NCBI GenBank assembly: GCA_963783945.1
Contig: CAWAPS010000004.1
Location: 1 to 64,000, forward strand
Source of the DNA: CAWAPS01 sp963783945
GTDB lineage: Bacteria; Actinomycetota; Acidimicrobiia; Acidimicrobiales; Palsa-688
DNA length: 64,000 nt
Reading direction: 5' to 3'
Shown here: piece by piece, positions 63,997-64,000 of the stretch
Numbering within the stretch: position 1 is the first letter of the stretch
Layout of the letters: each line of letters starts with the position of its first letter
Translations under genes and position numbers: made by a program
Notes under the pieces: model-generated
Database searches by the model: none
What the model was told of the DNA's origin: nothing
What the model saw: the letters and a program-made list of their open reading frames with translations, nothing else

Positions 63997-64000
63997 CCCC

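Noticed and set aside
1..64000. tRNA or rRNA genes
   Set aside because: No cloverleaf with a TTCGA-type loop or rRNA-like conserved stretch was noticed on either strand; a tRNAscan run was not possible.

Overview
The window is GC-rich, with GTG and TTG starts and protein families typical of Actinobacteria; the exact lineage cannot be read from it. It looks like one large gene-cassette array (about 3.2-55.2 kb) lodged between conjugation genes. The left edge (1-255) keeps the N-terminus of a CpaF/TadA/VirB11-type ATPase that stops abruptly. The right edge (60.8-64 kb) carries an ArdC-like antirestriction protein and a VirD4/TraG-type coupling protein. I infer a conjugative plasmid or ICE that acquired an integron-like array.

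The array is built from many small, mostly uncharacterised cassette genes separated by more than 50 attC-like sites. Terms used below: the core half-site is CAGATCG|CCGAATC (| marks the inferred crossover) and the distal half-site, 30-75 bp away, is CGTT(C/A)TGCG, its imperfect inverted repeat. Strand is assigned so that the AAC-containing distal half is read first and the core last, as in an integron attC. Sites from 3.8 to 16.7 kb read on the plus strand and sites from 16.85 to 55.2 kb on the minus strand, so two arms converge near 16.7 kb. The crossover point is inferred independently from a 750-bp cassette present twice, an 81-bp gene-less unit present three times, a cassette present in opposite orientations at 10.6 and 36.7 kb, and four IS110-family insertions, all breaking at the same position. 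No integron integrase with the IntI-specific insert is visible. The only tyrosine recombinase lies inside the array (34.6-35.5 kb).

Cassette contents include a protein with an eCIS-type N-terminus and an ADP-ribosyltransferase-like C-terminus (48.8-50.1 kb), a miniature GyrA coiled-coil protein (28.2 kb), a lipoprotein with two retropepsin-like domains (23.1-24.2 kb), an ECF sigma factor with a membrane anti-sigma partner (40.0-42.1 kb), a stand-alone Clp N-domain protein, VOC proteins, DUF4304, DUF6924 and DUF6547 proteins, PH-like membrane proteins and two lipoprotein paralogues. Cassette genes lie in both orientations relative to their sites, so many must carry their own promoters.

Mobile elements: an IS21-family element at 497-3180 (7-bp duplication), an IS3-family element at 11626-12969 (3-bp duplication), four IS110/IS1111-type elements inside core half-sites, an IS3 remnant at 42.35 kb, and an IS21-family element at 55251-60436 (6-bp duplication) carrying two IS30-family copies in its right end.

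Caution: many genes, including IS copies that are near-identical elsewhere, have single-base frameshifts at different places. Some probably reflect sequencing indels rather than true decay, so entries marked frameshifted may be intact in the organism.
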